From the NCBI GenBank assembly GCA_937146765.1, contig CAKZRP010000018.1, positions 1-43,385 on the forward strand: a stretch of DNA of 43,385 nucleotides, given 5' to 3'. This document shows positions 1-7,327 of the stretch, one piece after another. A program made the translations under genes and the position numbers. Position 1 is the first letter of the stretch. The number at the start of each line of letters is the position of its first letter. Source of the stretch: an uncultured Paracoccaceae bacterium. GTDB lineage: Bacteria; Pseudomonadota; Alphaproteobacteria; Rhodobacterales; Rhodobacteraceae. The notes below the pieces were generated by a model. It ran no database searches. It saw nothing but the letters and a program-made list of their open reading frames with translations, and was not told the origin of the DNA.

Positions 1-346
1 GCGGAACCGGAAGCGGACCTCAACATCGGCGACATGATCGCGGCGATGGAGGTGTCCGAGGCGGAGGCCGAGGGGGGCGTGGAGGATATCCTCGCCGGTC
101 TTGAGGCGGTTGCCGAGGCCGAGCCGGAAGCGGAAGCCGATCTCGACGACATGATCGCAGCGATGGAGGTGCCCGAGGCGGAGGCCGAGGGTGGCGTGGA
201 GGATATCCTCGCCGGTCTTGAGGCGGTTGCCGAGGCCGAGCCGGAAGCGGAAGCCGATCTCGGCGACATGATCGCGGCGATGGAGGTGTCCGAGGCGGAG
301 GCCGAGGGTGGTGTGGAGGATATCCTCGCCGGTCTTGAGGCCGACG
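1..346 (+). repeat. 117-bp in-frame tandem repeat
   Basis: Units start at 34, 151 and 268; the end of an earlier unit is visible at 1-33, and the third unit decays after about 346. Units 1 and 2 differ at about 4 of 117 positions by eye. Each unit encodes 39 residues with two related acidic helix-like segments (M-I-A-A-M-E-V and V-E-D-I-L-A-G-L-E). Such high DNA identity suggests recent duplication or slippage, so copy number may vary between strains. Confidence 0.9.
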
Positions 347-2652
347 TGGAAGCCCCGACAGCCCCAGACGCGCCTGACATTGAGGCGGATGGTTTGGATC
401 TCGATGATCTTCTGGCGGATCTCGATGGACTGGATCTGCCGGGCGATGATCCTGCTTCGCCCCCGCTGGAGGTGGATGCCGTAGCCGCGGAGGCACCGGG
501 CAGGGAGTTCGAACTCCACGAGGCGGCGCAGGATCAAGATCCTGACGGCGCGGACGCAGATCCTGACCTTGACGGCCTGCTGGCTGGCCTCGACCTCGGC
601 GATGCGGCGGACACGAGCGAGGCGGAAACGGGTCTGTCCGAGGCGGAAGCCCCCGATCTGGACGCGCTCCTAGCCGATTTGGACCTTTCCGCGGCAGAAG
701 ACGAGGGGGATGCGACGGACGAAGATCTTGATGCGCTGTTCAGTGCCTTGGACGAAGAAGCCTCCGATGAGGAGGACGGGGAGTTTGGTGACCTCGATGC
801 CCTGCTCGACGATGCGGCGGCGCCCGAAACCGATGACGATGACCTCGACGCCCTTTTGAATGCGCTGGAAGAGGAGAGCGGGGACATGGCCGCAGCCGAG
901 CCCGAAACCCCGCAGAAGGAGCCGGAACTGGCTTATGGGACGATGACGGCCATTCGCCCGGAACCGCAGAAGCTGAACCGCAAACGCTTTCGCATCGCTG
1001 TTTTTGGTGATTTCACCGGCCGTGCCGCGCGGGGGCTGATCGAGGTGGGTAGAGATCTGGCCGCACGCAAGCCGATTGTCCTTGATCCCGATACCTTCGA
1101 AGAGGTGATCGAAGGGTTTGCCACGGAACTGGTCTTGCCCATCGGCAAGGATGGCGCCGGTATCTCGGTGAATTTGGGTGAATTCGATGATCTGCACCCG
1201 GATGAACTCTTTGACAAGGTCGCGCTTTTTTCCGAACTGACCGGTCTGCGCAAACAATTGCAGAGCGGGGTGACCCAGGGTCACACGATGAAGACGCTGG
1301 CGGCCTGGGCCGAGGCGCATGGCACCCCGGCCCGAGCCCCAAGGGCGCGGTCGGGCGGTAATGCGGTGCCGGCGGATCTGAGGTTGAGCGATTTTCAGCG
1401 ATTGATCGGCGATACCTCGGGCCGCCTGCGCGGTGCCTCCCCCATCGAGGATCTGCTGGCGCGGGTGGTCGGTCCGCATATTCACGCGCTGCCGGATGCC
1501 AATCTCACCGCCATGCAGGAAGCGGTGGATGAGGCGCTGTCGGACGCGATGCGTCTTGTCCTGCACCACCCGGAATTCCAGTCCGTTGAGGCGCAATGGC
1601 GGTCTCTCGACCTGATCCAGCGCTCGATCGAGGTGGACGATACACTGGACATTGTGCTTTATGATGTGTCGGCCGAGGAACTGGCCGCGGATCTCGCGGC
1701 GCAGGAGGACCTTTCAGAGAGCGGGTTCGTCAAGCTGCTGACCGAGGAGCCGATGGACCCGGACAATGGCCGAGGGGCCTATTCGGCCCTGATCGGGCTT
1801 TACACTTTCGAGGAAACCCCGCCCCATGCGGAGCTTCTGGGACGGTTCGCCCGCGTGGCCGCACATGTGGATGCACCATTCCTCGCATCCATCACCCCGG
1901 GCTTCTGGGACACGGCCAAGGAAGATCGCCCAAAGATCGTGGCCGAGGCCTGGGACACCCTGCGCGGCATGGCGGAGGCCGGCCATCTGGGCCTGCTGAC
2001 GCCGCGCTTCCTGTTGCGCCGCCCCTATGGGGCGCGCTCCGAGCCGATTGATCCATTTGATTTCGAGGAGTTCACCGCCAGCGCGGGGCTTCGGAGCATG
2101 CTCTGGGGCAATCCGGTGGTGCTCGCGGCCATCCTGATGGCGAAATCCTTCAAGAAGAATGGCGCTTCGTTGCAATTGGGCTCGATCATGTCCCTTGGGG
2201 ACATGCCGTTCCACTATGTGAAGGACCGTTTTGGCGATCAGGTGGCGCTGCCCTGTACGGAGCGCAATGTCGATCTCGACAAGATCGCCGCGGCCAAGGA
2301 TCGCGGCTTCATGCCCATCGCTTCGGTGCGGGGGCGGGACGAGATCCGCCTGACGTCCTTCAACTCCCTACGGGGCGACGTCCTGCTCGGGCCCTGGACC
2401 GGGCAACCGGCACCGGCCCCCTCGCCAGCGGATCCTCGCCCGACCAAGGCTGCGGCACCAGCGAAGGTGGCAGAGGAGGTCGGCGACGACCTCGGTCTGG
2501 ACGATCTGGGGCTTGATCTCGATCTTGATGACAGTGATGACGGCGGGCTCGATGATCTGGACGCCCTGCTGGCCGGTTTTGGTGATGACGACGATTCTGA
2601 TTTTGACGGCGATATGGATGCCGACCTTGAGGCACTTTTGAATGACCTGTGA
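1..2652 (+). CDS. TssB/TssC-like T6SS sheath fusion protein with acidic repeats (5' partial)
   Basis: The frame is open from base 1, so the true start lies upstream; 883 residues are visible. About the first 310 residues are very acidic and repetitive. Residues about 315-420 resemble TssB/VipA (R-K-R-F-R-I-A-V-F-G-D-F-T-G, then a D-D-L-H-P-D-E-L-F block). Residues about 495-800 resemble TssC/VipB (HHPEFQSVEAQWRSL, LYDVSAEEL, ITPGFWD, LLTPRFLLRRPYG). The last about 60 residues are again acidic (D-L-D-A-L-L type). TssB and TssC normally are separate proteins of about 160 and 490 residues that form the contractile sheath in the cytoplasm. Whether this chain replaces both or is an extra sheath factor beside normal tssB and tssC upstream cannot be told here. 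The next gene, vgrG, starts 72 bp downstream and looks co-transcribed. The family call is firm; the role of the acidic tails is unknown. Confidence 0.8.
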   Translation, partial: AEPEADLNIGDMIAAMEVSEAEAEGGVEDILAGLEAVAEAEPEAEADLDDMIAAMEVPEAEAEGGVEDILAGLEAVAEAEPEAEADLGDMIAAMEVSEAEAEGGVEDILAGLEADVEAPTAPDAPDIEADGLDLDDLLADLDGLDLPGDDPASPPLEVDAVAAEAPGREFELHEAAQDQDPDGADADPDLDGLLAGLDLGDAADTSEAETGLSEAEAPDLDALLADLDLSAAEDEGDATDEDLDALFSALDEEASDEEDGEFGDLDALLDDAAAPETDDDDLDALLNALEEESGDMAAAEPETPQKEPELAYGTMTAIRPEPQKLNRKRFRIAVFGDFTGRAARGLIEVGRDLAARKPIVLDPDTFEEVIEGFATELVLPIGKDGAGISVNLGEFDDLHPDELFDKVALFSELTGLRKQLQSGVTQGHTMKTLAAWAEAHGTPARAPRARSGGNAVPADLRLSDFQRLIGDTSGRLRGASPIEDLLARVVGPHIHALPDANLTAMQEAVDEALSDAMRLVLHHPEFQSVEAQWRSLDLIQRSIEVDDTLDIVLYDVSAEELAADLAAQEDLSESGFVKLLTEEPMDPDNGRGAYSALIGLYTFEETPPHAELLGRFARVAAHVDAPFLASITPGFWDTAKEDRPKIVAEAWDTLRGMAEAGHLGLLTPRFLLRRPYGARSEPIDPFDFEEFTASAGLRSMLWGNPVVLAAILMAKSFKKNGASLQLGSIMSLGDMPFHYVKDRFGDQVALPCTERNVDLDKIAAAKDRGFMPIASVRGRDEIRLTSFNSLRGDVLLGPWTGQPAPAPSPADPRPTKAAAPAKVAEEVGDDLGLDDLGLDLDLDDSDDGGLDDLDALLAGFGDDDDSDFDGDMDADLEALLNDL

Positions 2653-2724
2653 ATTTGCGACCCGAAACTCTTTGCCCTGGGCTGACGCGCGCCTCGCCGG
2701 TGTCCAGGACCGAAAGGAGAAGCC

Positions 2725-4917
2725 ATGACCGAAAGCAAAGCCCATGAAAAGGACGTCGTCTGGATGTCCGGGTCCTATTCGGTAGACGGGCTTATGATGC
2801 GCCGCGCCATCGTGCGCGAAGGATTGAGCAAGCTTACCGAGACGACCATCGAATTTCAGTCCCGAAACTCCGCCGTGTCGCTGGACGACCTGGTGGGACA
2901 GACCATGAACCTGCATGTATTGACCGAGGGCGGCAAGGAGCAGAAATTCTCCGGCCTCTGCATCTCGGTCGAGAACTTCGGGTTCCGCGATGGCTACACG
3001 CAATTCGTGGCCGAGGTGCGCCCGTGGTTCTGGCTGATGACCCGGACCGAGGATTGCCGGGTGTTCCAGAACCTGACCGCGCCGGAGATCATCAAGCAGG
3101 TGCTCTCCGAACACGGGTTCTCCGACTACAAGGACAGTATGACCGGCTCCTACGAGAAGCGGGAATATTGCCTGCAGTATCGCGAGAGCGATTACGCCTT
3201 CATGTGCCGCCTGATGGAAGAAGAGGGGATCTACTTCTTCTTTGACAGCAATACCAGCCAGTCCTCAGCCGAAAAGCTGGTGCTGGCGGATGGCCTCAGC
3301 GCGCATAAGCCGATCAGCGAAAGCGCCACGGCGGAGTTCCACATCCGCGACGACAGCGACCGGCGGCGCGGCGAGCATGTGGCCGAGATCAGCAAGATCG
3401 AGCGGGTGACGCGCGGCAAGGTCACGCTGAACGATTATGACTTCACCACGCCCAAGGCCGACCTCAAGGTCTCCAACGCCCAGGCCAAGGGCAAGCATTC
3501 GCACAAGAATTTCGAGGTCTATGACTACCAGGGCCGCTATCGCAAGGTGACCGCCCTCGGCACCGGTTTCGCCCGCAACCGGATGGACGCCGAGGCCCTG
3601 ACCTATCAGCAGTGGCGGGGGGCCTCGTCCCTTCGCACGATGGGGGCAGGCTATACGTTCAAGCTGACCAAGCATGACGACAGTGACTGCAACAAGGATT
3701 TCCTTGTGGTTGAGGCCACGCATTACCTGAAACTCGACAGCGAGTTTGGTGAGCGTGGTCGCAAGGGCCGCAAGGAAGACAGCGACGACCAGATGCGGCG
3801 CGACCTGAAGGCGCAGAACCTCGAATTTCCAGAGGAAATGGAAAACGACAGCTACGCGAATACTTTCAAGGTGATCGACAAGAGCGTGCAGTTCCGCGCG
3901 CCGCGTCTGACGCCCTGGCCCGAGGTTCCGGGCGTTCAGACGGCCACCGTGGTCGGCAACTCCGGCGAGGAGATTCTGACCGACGAGCACGGGCGGGTGA
4001 AGGTCCAGTTCCACTGGGACCGCGAAGGCAAGGATGACGAGAATTCCTCGTGCTTCGTCCGGGTGATGACGCCCTGGTCCGGCAAGGAATGGGGCATGGT
4101 TGCGGTGCCCCGGATCGGTCAGGAAGTGGTGGTACAGTTCGAGGATGGCAATCCCGATCGTCCCATCGTCACCGGGATGCTCTATAATTCGGAGACCAAA
4201 CCGCCCTATAAGTACCCTGACGATCAGACCCAGCTTGGCATCAAGACCAATTCCTCCAAAGGGGGCGGCGGTTACAACGAGCTGATGTTCGACGACAAGA
4301 AGGACTCGGAGCTGATGCGCATTCAGGCGCAGAAGTACCATCAGACGCTGGTCAAGGACCGCTTGTCGATGACCGTGGGTCTGGATGCGATCGTGAAGGA
4401 AGTCGCGTCGGTGGACGAGAAATCCTATGATCTCACCATCGAACAGCATATGAACGAGACGGTGAAATCCGGCGACCGGACAGAGATCGTCGAAACCGGA
4501 AACAAGGTCGAGACCATCAAGACCGGCGACTATACCGAGACGATCGAGACCGGCAACAAGACGATGACGATCGAGACCGGCAACCTGACCGAGAACATCG
4601 ACACTGGCAATGTGGAGGTGACGATCTCGACCGGCAACCTGACGGAGACGATCAGCAAGGGCAACCATTCCGAGACGGTGAGCCTCGGCAATATCACCAC
4701 CGAGGCCTCGGCTGGCAAGATCGCCCTTTCCGCGGGGATGGAAATCACCCTCACCGTGGGTGGGTCGTCGATTAAAATCGACAACTCGGGTGTTACGATT
4801 AAGGGACCGATGATCAAGATCGAGGCGGATGGGATGCTGGAGGCGAAATCGCCGCTGACGACCGTCAAGGGCGATGGAATGCTGACCCTCAAGGGCGGCG
4901 TCACCATGATCAACTAG
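2725..4917 (+). CDS. vgrG: T6SS spike protein VgrG (TssI)
   Basis: This 730-residue protein is the trimeric spike carried on the Hcp tube that punctures target membranes. The first about 370 residues have the gp27-like fold signature (LSEHGF, EYCLQYRESDYAF, LMEEEGIYFFF). The gp5-like OB domain lies around residues 400-490 (DEHGRVKVQFHWD, CFVRVMTPWSGKEWG, PRIGQEVVVQFEDGNPDRP). Then comes a beta-helical needle with eight 9-residue repeats at residues 582-653 (xG[ND]xxExIx). The protein ends soon after the needle, so no fused effector domain is visible and cargo probably binds separately. The start is supported by AAGGAG about 7 bases before the ATG. The downstream small protein overlaps the expected position of an adaptor or cargo gene. 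Confidence 0.97.
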   Translation: MTESKAHEKDVVWMSGSYSVDGLMMRRAIVREGLSKLTETTIEFQSRNSAVSLDDLVGQTMNLHVLTEGGKEQKFSGLCISVENFGFRDGYTQFVAEVRPWFWLMTRTEDCRVFQNLTAPEIIKQVLSEHGFSDYKDSMTGSYEKREYCLQYRESDYAFMCRLMEEEGIYFFFDSNTSQSSAEKLVLADGLSAHKPISESATAEFHIRDDSDRRRGEHVAEISKIERVTRGKVTLNDYDFTTPKADLKVSNAQAKGKHSHKNFEVYDYQGRYRKVTALGTGFARNRMDAEALTYQQWRGASSLRTMGAGYTFKLTKHDDSDCNKDFLVVEATHYLKLDSEFGERGRKGRKEDSDDQMRRDLKAQNLEFPEEMENDSYANTFKVIDKSVQFRAPRLTPWPEVPGVQTATVVGNSGEEILTDEHGRVKVQFHWDREGKDDENSSCFVRVMTPWSGKEWGMVAVPRIGQEVVVQFEDGNPDRPIVTGMLYNSETKPPYKYPDDQTQLGIKTNSSKGGGGYNELMFDDKKDSELMRIQAQKYHQTLVKDRLSMTVGLDAIVKEVASVDEKSYDLTIEQHMNETVKSGDRTEIVETGNKVETIKTGDYTETIETGNKTMTIETGNLTENIDTGNVEVTISTGNLTETISKGNHSETVSLGNITTEASAGKIALSAGMEITLTVGGSSIKIDNSGVTIKGPMIKIEADGMLEAKSPLTTVKGDGMLTLKGGVTMIN
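4468..4683 (+). repeat. 27-bp (9-residue) repeats of the VgrG needle
   Basis: Eight consecutive 9-residue units with consensus xG[ND]xxE[TN][IV]x (for example TGNLTETIS, TGNVEVTIS) encode turns of the VgrG triangular beta-helix. The period is exactly nine residues, and the DNA repeats are diverged by codon. Confidence 0.85.
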
Positions 4918-4927
4918 GCGCAAAGAC

Positions 4928-5554
4928 ATGGCTGATATGTTTGAAAATCTGGTGAAATTGCCAAAGGAACCGGTCGCGAAGATCCTCTCGCGACAGCAGG
5001 TTCTGCTGAAGACTCCGCTGGAATGCGAGGTCAGCGCAACCGCGCCGGTTGTGCTTGAGGAACTGTATCGCAAGAAGGCGATGATCGATATCCTGCGGTT
5101 GATGGGAATTCTGCTGCCGCCGCGGGAGCGGGTCTGGTGGGCCTGTCTGGCGGCGCGCGACTACATCGGTCCGCGCAGCCCGAAGGATCCGCCGTCCCTG
5201 GCCATGTCGGAGGCCTGGGTATTGGAGCCGACCGAAGAGAACCGGCAGGCGGCCCGGATCACCATCGACCATGCCTATGTGGATGATGACACGGTGAACT
5301 GTGCCTGGGCCGTCACCTATCACGATGGCACCCTGGGGCCTGGCGACCTGCGACAGTATCCGGCCCCGGCCGGGGCTGCGGAGGCCGCTGCCTTTGCCAT
5401 GAATATGGTGGCCTTGGGTCAATTATCTGATAAGTTTGAAGAACATGGCTATGTACTGATCGAACGTGCGCTGGATATTGCTCGGGGGGGCAATGGTCGT
5501 GTGGGCACGGCGGAAGCCACCGAGGCGCCCGCCATCGCCTCGGAAACCACCTGA
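4928..5554 (+). CDS. T6SS-associated small protein, DUF6931-like
   Basis: This 208-residue soluble protein starts 10 bp after vgrG. No signal peptide or membrane segment is visible. Recognisable blocks are SRQQVLLKTPLECEV near the N-terminus, LMGILLPPRERVWWACLAARD at about residues 58-78, and an Ala-rich helical second half (AGAAEAAAFAMNMVALGQL). It resembles, from memory, the DUF6931 proteins often annotated inside T6SS loci; no biochemical role is known to me. Its place directly after vgrG suggests it may act with the spike, for instance in loading or cargo binding, but this is inference from position only. The ribosome binding site is weak (GCAAAGAC before ATG), which fits translation coupled to vgrG. 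It is not DUF4123 or DUF2169 by any motif I can see. Confidence 0.65.
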   Translation: MADMFENLVKLPKEPVAKILSRQQVLLKTPLECEVSATAPVVLEELYRKKAMIDILRLMGILLPPRERVWWACLAARDYIGPRSPKDPPSLAMSEAWVLEPTEENRQAARITIDHAYVDDDTVNCAWAVTYHDGTLGPGDLRQYPAPAGAAEAAAFAMNMVALGQLSDKFEEHGYVLIERALDIARGGNGRVGTAEATEAPAIASETT

Positions 5555-5578
5555 GGTCTGGACAGGAGAGACGACGAT

Positions 5579-5665
5579 ATGAACAGACCCGCTTCGGAGG
5601 GTGCAACATGTGTTGGCAAGACAGGGCCTTCCCCATTCACAGGGGAGGCGCTGTCATGGGCGTGA
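5579..5665 (+). CDS. 28-residue micro-ORF between the DUF6931-like gene and tagH
   Basis: An ATG at 5579 is preceded by a strong AGGAGAG at 5564-5570 (8-base spacing). It opens a 28-codon frame beginning MNRPASEGATCVGKTG, with one Cys, and ending ...EALSWA before TGA at 5663-5665. The stop overlaps the best tagH start (ATG 5656) by 10 bp, which favours translational coupling. The codons look like those of coding DNA here. I do not recognise the peptide. It could be a true small protein, a leader that couples tagH translation, or the remnant of a gene such as PAAR that is often found after vgrG. Confidence 0.5.
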   Translation: MNRPASEGATCVGKTGPSPFTGEALSWA

Positions 5666-7299
5666 GGTTGCGGTTTCAATCGTCGGGGACGATCCCCTCG
5701 GACGCTGCTCCGCTGGAGCTGCGCGGGCCGAGCTTGACCATCGGGCGGGGCGCGACCAATGACGTTGTGCTCCCGGACCCGGACCAGCTCCTGTCACGCA
5801 ATCACTGCGTGATCGAGGATCATGGCAGCCATATCGCCGTGGTGGACCTGTCCTCGAACGGGACTTTTCTGAACTATGGCAAGATGCCGCTGGGTCCGAC
5901 TCCAACGCCGTTGAACAACGGGGACGTGCTGACGGTTGGCTCTTACGAGTTGGTCGTGGAAATCCAGCGGGATGCTGCCTTTGCCGATCCGCTGGCCCTT
6001 GACCCCTTGGCAGCAGATCCGCTGTCGCCGGGCCGGGCGGAAAACGCGCCTGACCCGCTGGCCCTGCTGGACGATGCCGGGCCGGGGGGCGATTTCCTGG
6101 ATGATCTACTTGGGGACAGTGCCCCCAAGGGTCCATCGCAACTGAACCCGGTGGATCCGATCGACGATCTGTTGCCGCCGCTCGGCGCGGAGGAGGATCC
6201 CTTCTTCCAGCGTCCTGACGACGGGCGTCAGGGGCAGGGGGCCAGCCTGCCCGCGCATAATCCGGCGGTTCAGGACGGGTTCTCCGCGCCGCATGTCCCA
6301 CAAGCCAGCGTGATCCCGGATGATTGGGACGACGAGTTCTTCTCCGGCATCGGCGGTGGTTCTGACCCGGCTCCGGTTGCCCATCTGGCCCCTCAACCCG
6401 TGGCCGCCCAACCCGTGGCCCCGCAGCCGGTCGCACCCTCGTCCCCTTTCGAAACCGCTGCCCCGCCTCCGCCGCCTGTGCCGGAGCCTGCACCGGTTCC
6501 GGTGCAACAGGGGGCGGGGTCTCTGGCCTATGATCCCTTTGCGGAATCCATCGACGGGGTTGAAGATCGAACCCATCCCGAGGTGGCGGTTCCGCACCCC
6601 GCGCAGCCTGCGCCTGAGGCCCCCCTGACGCCCGCCCCTTCGATGGCGGCACCGGCTCCGGCACCAGAGGCTTCGGCGCCGACATCTGCCGCCCATCCAC
6701 AAGGGGATTCGGCGTCGCAGGCCTTTGTCGATGCGCTTGGTCTTGACGATCTGGGCCTCTCGCCAGAGGATCACCACCCGGTGATGGAGCGCATGGGACG
6801 GGTGATGCGGACCTTCATCATCGGCCTGCGCGAGATCCTGATGACCCGGACCTCGATCAAATCGGAGTTCCGCATCGAGCAGACGATGATTGCAGCCGGA
6901 GGGAACAACCCTCTCAAGTTCTCGATTTCGCCCGAGCAGGCGATCGAAGCCATGATCAAGCCCCGCGCCCGCGGTTACCTGAATGCGGAAGCCGCCGCCG
7001 AGGAGGCCCTGCGGGACATCAAGGCGCATGAAATCGCCATGGTCACCGGCATGGAAGCGGCGCTGAAAGGGGTTCTGGCCCGGCTCGATCCCAAACTGCT
7101 GGAAACCCAGATCGAGAAGAAGGGCGGCCTGGGCGGTCTGCTGCGCAACAAGAAGGCCCAATATTGGGACGTCTACGAAGAACACTACGCCGAGATCTCC
7201 GATCAGGCGGAAAACGAATTTCATGATCTCTTCAGCCGCGAATTCGCCCGCGCCTACAAGGCGCAGATGGATCGGCTGAAAGCAGACGCCGGCAATTGA
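5656..7299 (+). CDS. tagH: T6SS FHA-domain protein TagH
   Basis: The 547-residue protein begins with an FHA domain (residues about 20-95: LTIGRG, LSRNHCVIED, DLSSNGTFLN), which binds phosphothreonine. A long Pro/Ala/Asp-rich linker follows with DPLA repeats and runs of PQPVA and PPPPP. The C-terminal about 190 residues match the T6SS FHA C-terminal domain (GRVMRTFIIGLREILMTR, GNNPLKFS, DLFSREFARAYKAQ). TagH/Fha is phosphorylated by PpkA and dephosphorylated by PppA, both encoded in this window, and promotes T6SS assembly. I chose ATG 5656 (AGGGGAGG at 5641-5648, and FHA starts at once). An alternative in-frame ATG at 5608 also has GGAGG and would add 16 residues. A DALGLDDLGL motif near residue 360 resembles the acidic tail of the sheath-like protein. 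Confidence 0.92.
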   Translation: MGVRLRFQSSGTIPSDAAPLELRGPSLTIGRGATNDVVLPDPDQLLSRNHCVIEDHGSHIAVVDLSSNGTFLNYGKMPLGPTPTPLNNGDVLTVGSYELVVEIQRDAAFADPLALDPLAADPLSPGRAENAPDPLALLDDAGPGGDFLDDLLGDSAPKGPSQLNPVDPIDDLLPPLGAEEDPFFQRPDDGRQGQGASLPAHNPAVQDGFSAPHVPQASVIPDDWDDEFFSGIGGGSDPAPVAHLAPQPVAAQPVAPQPVAPSSPFETAAPPPPPVPEPAPVPVQQGAGSLAYDPFAESIDGVEDRTHPEVAVPHPAQPAPEAPLTPAPSMAAPAPAPEASAPTSAAHPQGDSASQAFVDALGLDDLGLSPEDHHPVMERMGRVMRTFIIGLREILMTRTSIKSEFRIEQTMIAAGGNNPLKFSISPEQAIEAMIKPRARGYLNAEAAAEEALRDIKAHEIAMVTGMEAALKGVLARLDPKLLETQIEKKGGLGGLLRNKKAQYWDVYEEHYAEISDQAENEFHDLFSREFARAYKAQMDRLKADAGN

Positions 7300-7327
7300 C
7301 GGCCGGTCGACAGGAGAGGAGAGCCAG

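Noticed and set aside
1..346. CRISPR-like array
   Set aside because: The repeats are contiguous 117-bp coding units without spacers and keep one reading frame.
3265..5073. 602-codon open frame on the - strand opposite vgrG
   Set aside because: It is the mirror of vgrG in GC-rich DNA. Its protein is a low-complexity His/Leu/Arg-rich shadow with no family motif and no ribosome site.
5579..5665. Micro-ORF as a normal PAAR protein
   Set aside because: PAAR proteins are about 90 residues or more and have repeated Pro-Ala-Ala-Arg type turns, and none is visible in 28 residues. Only a remnant could be argued.
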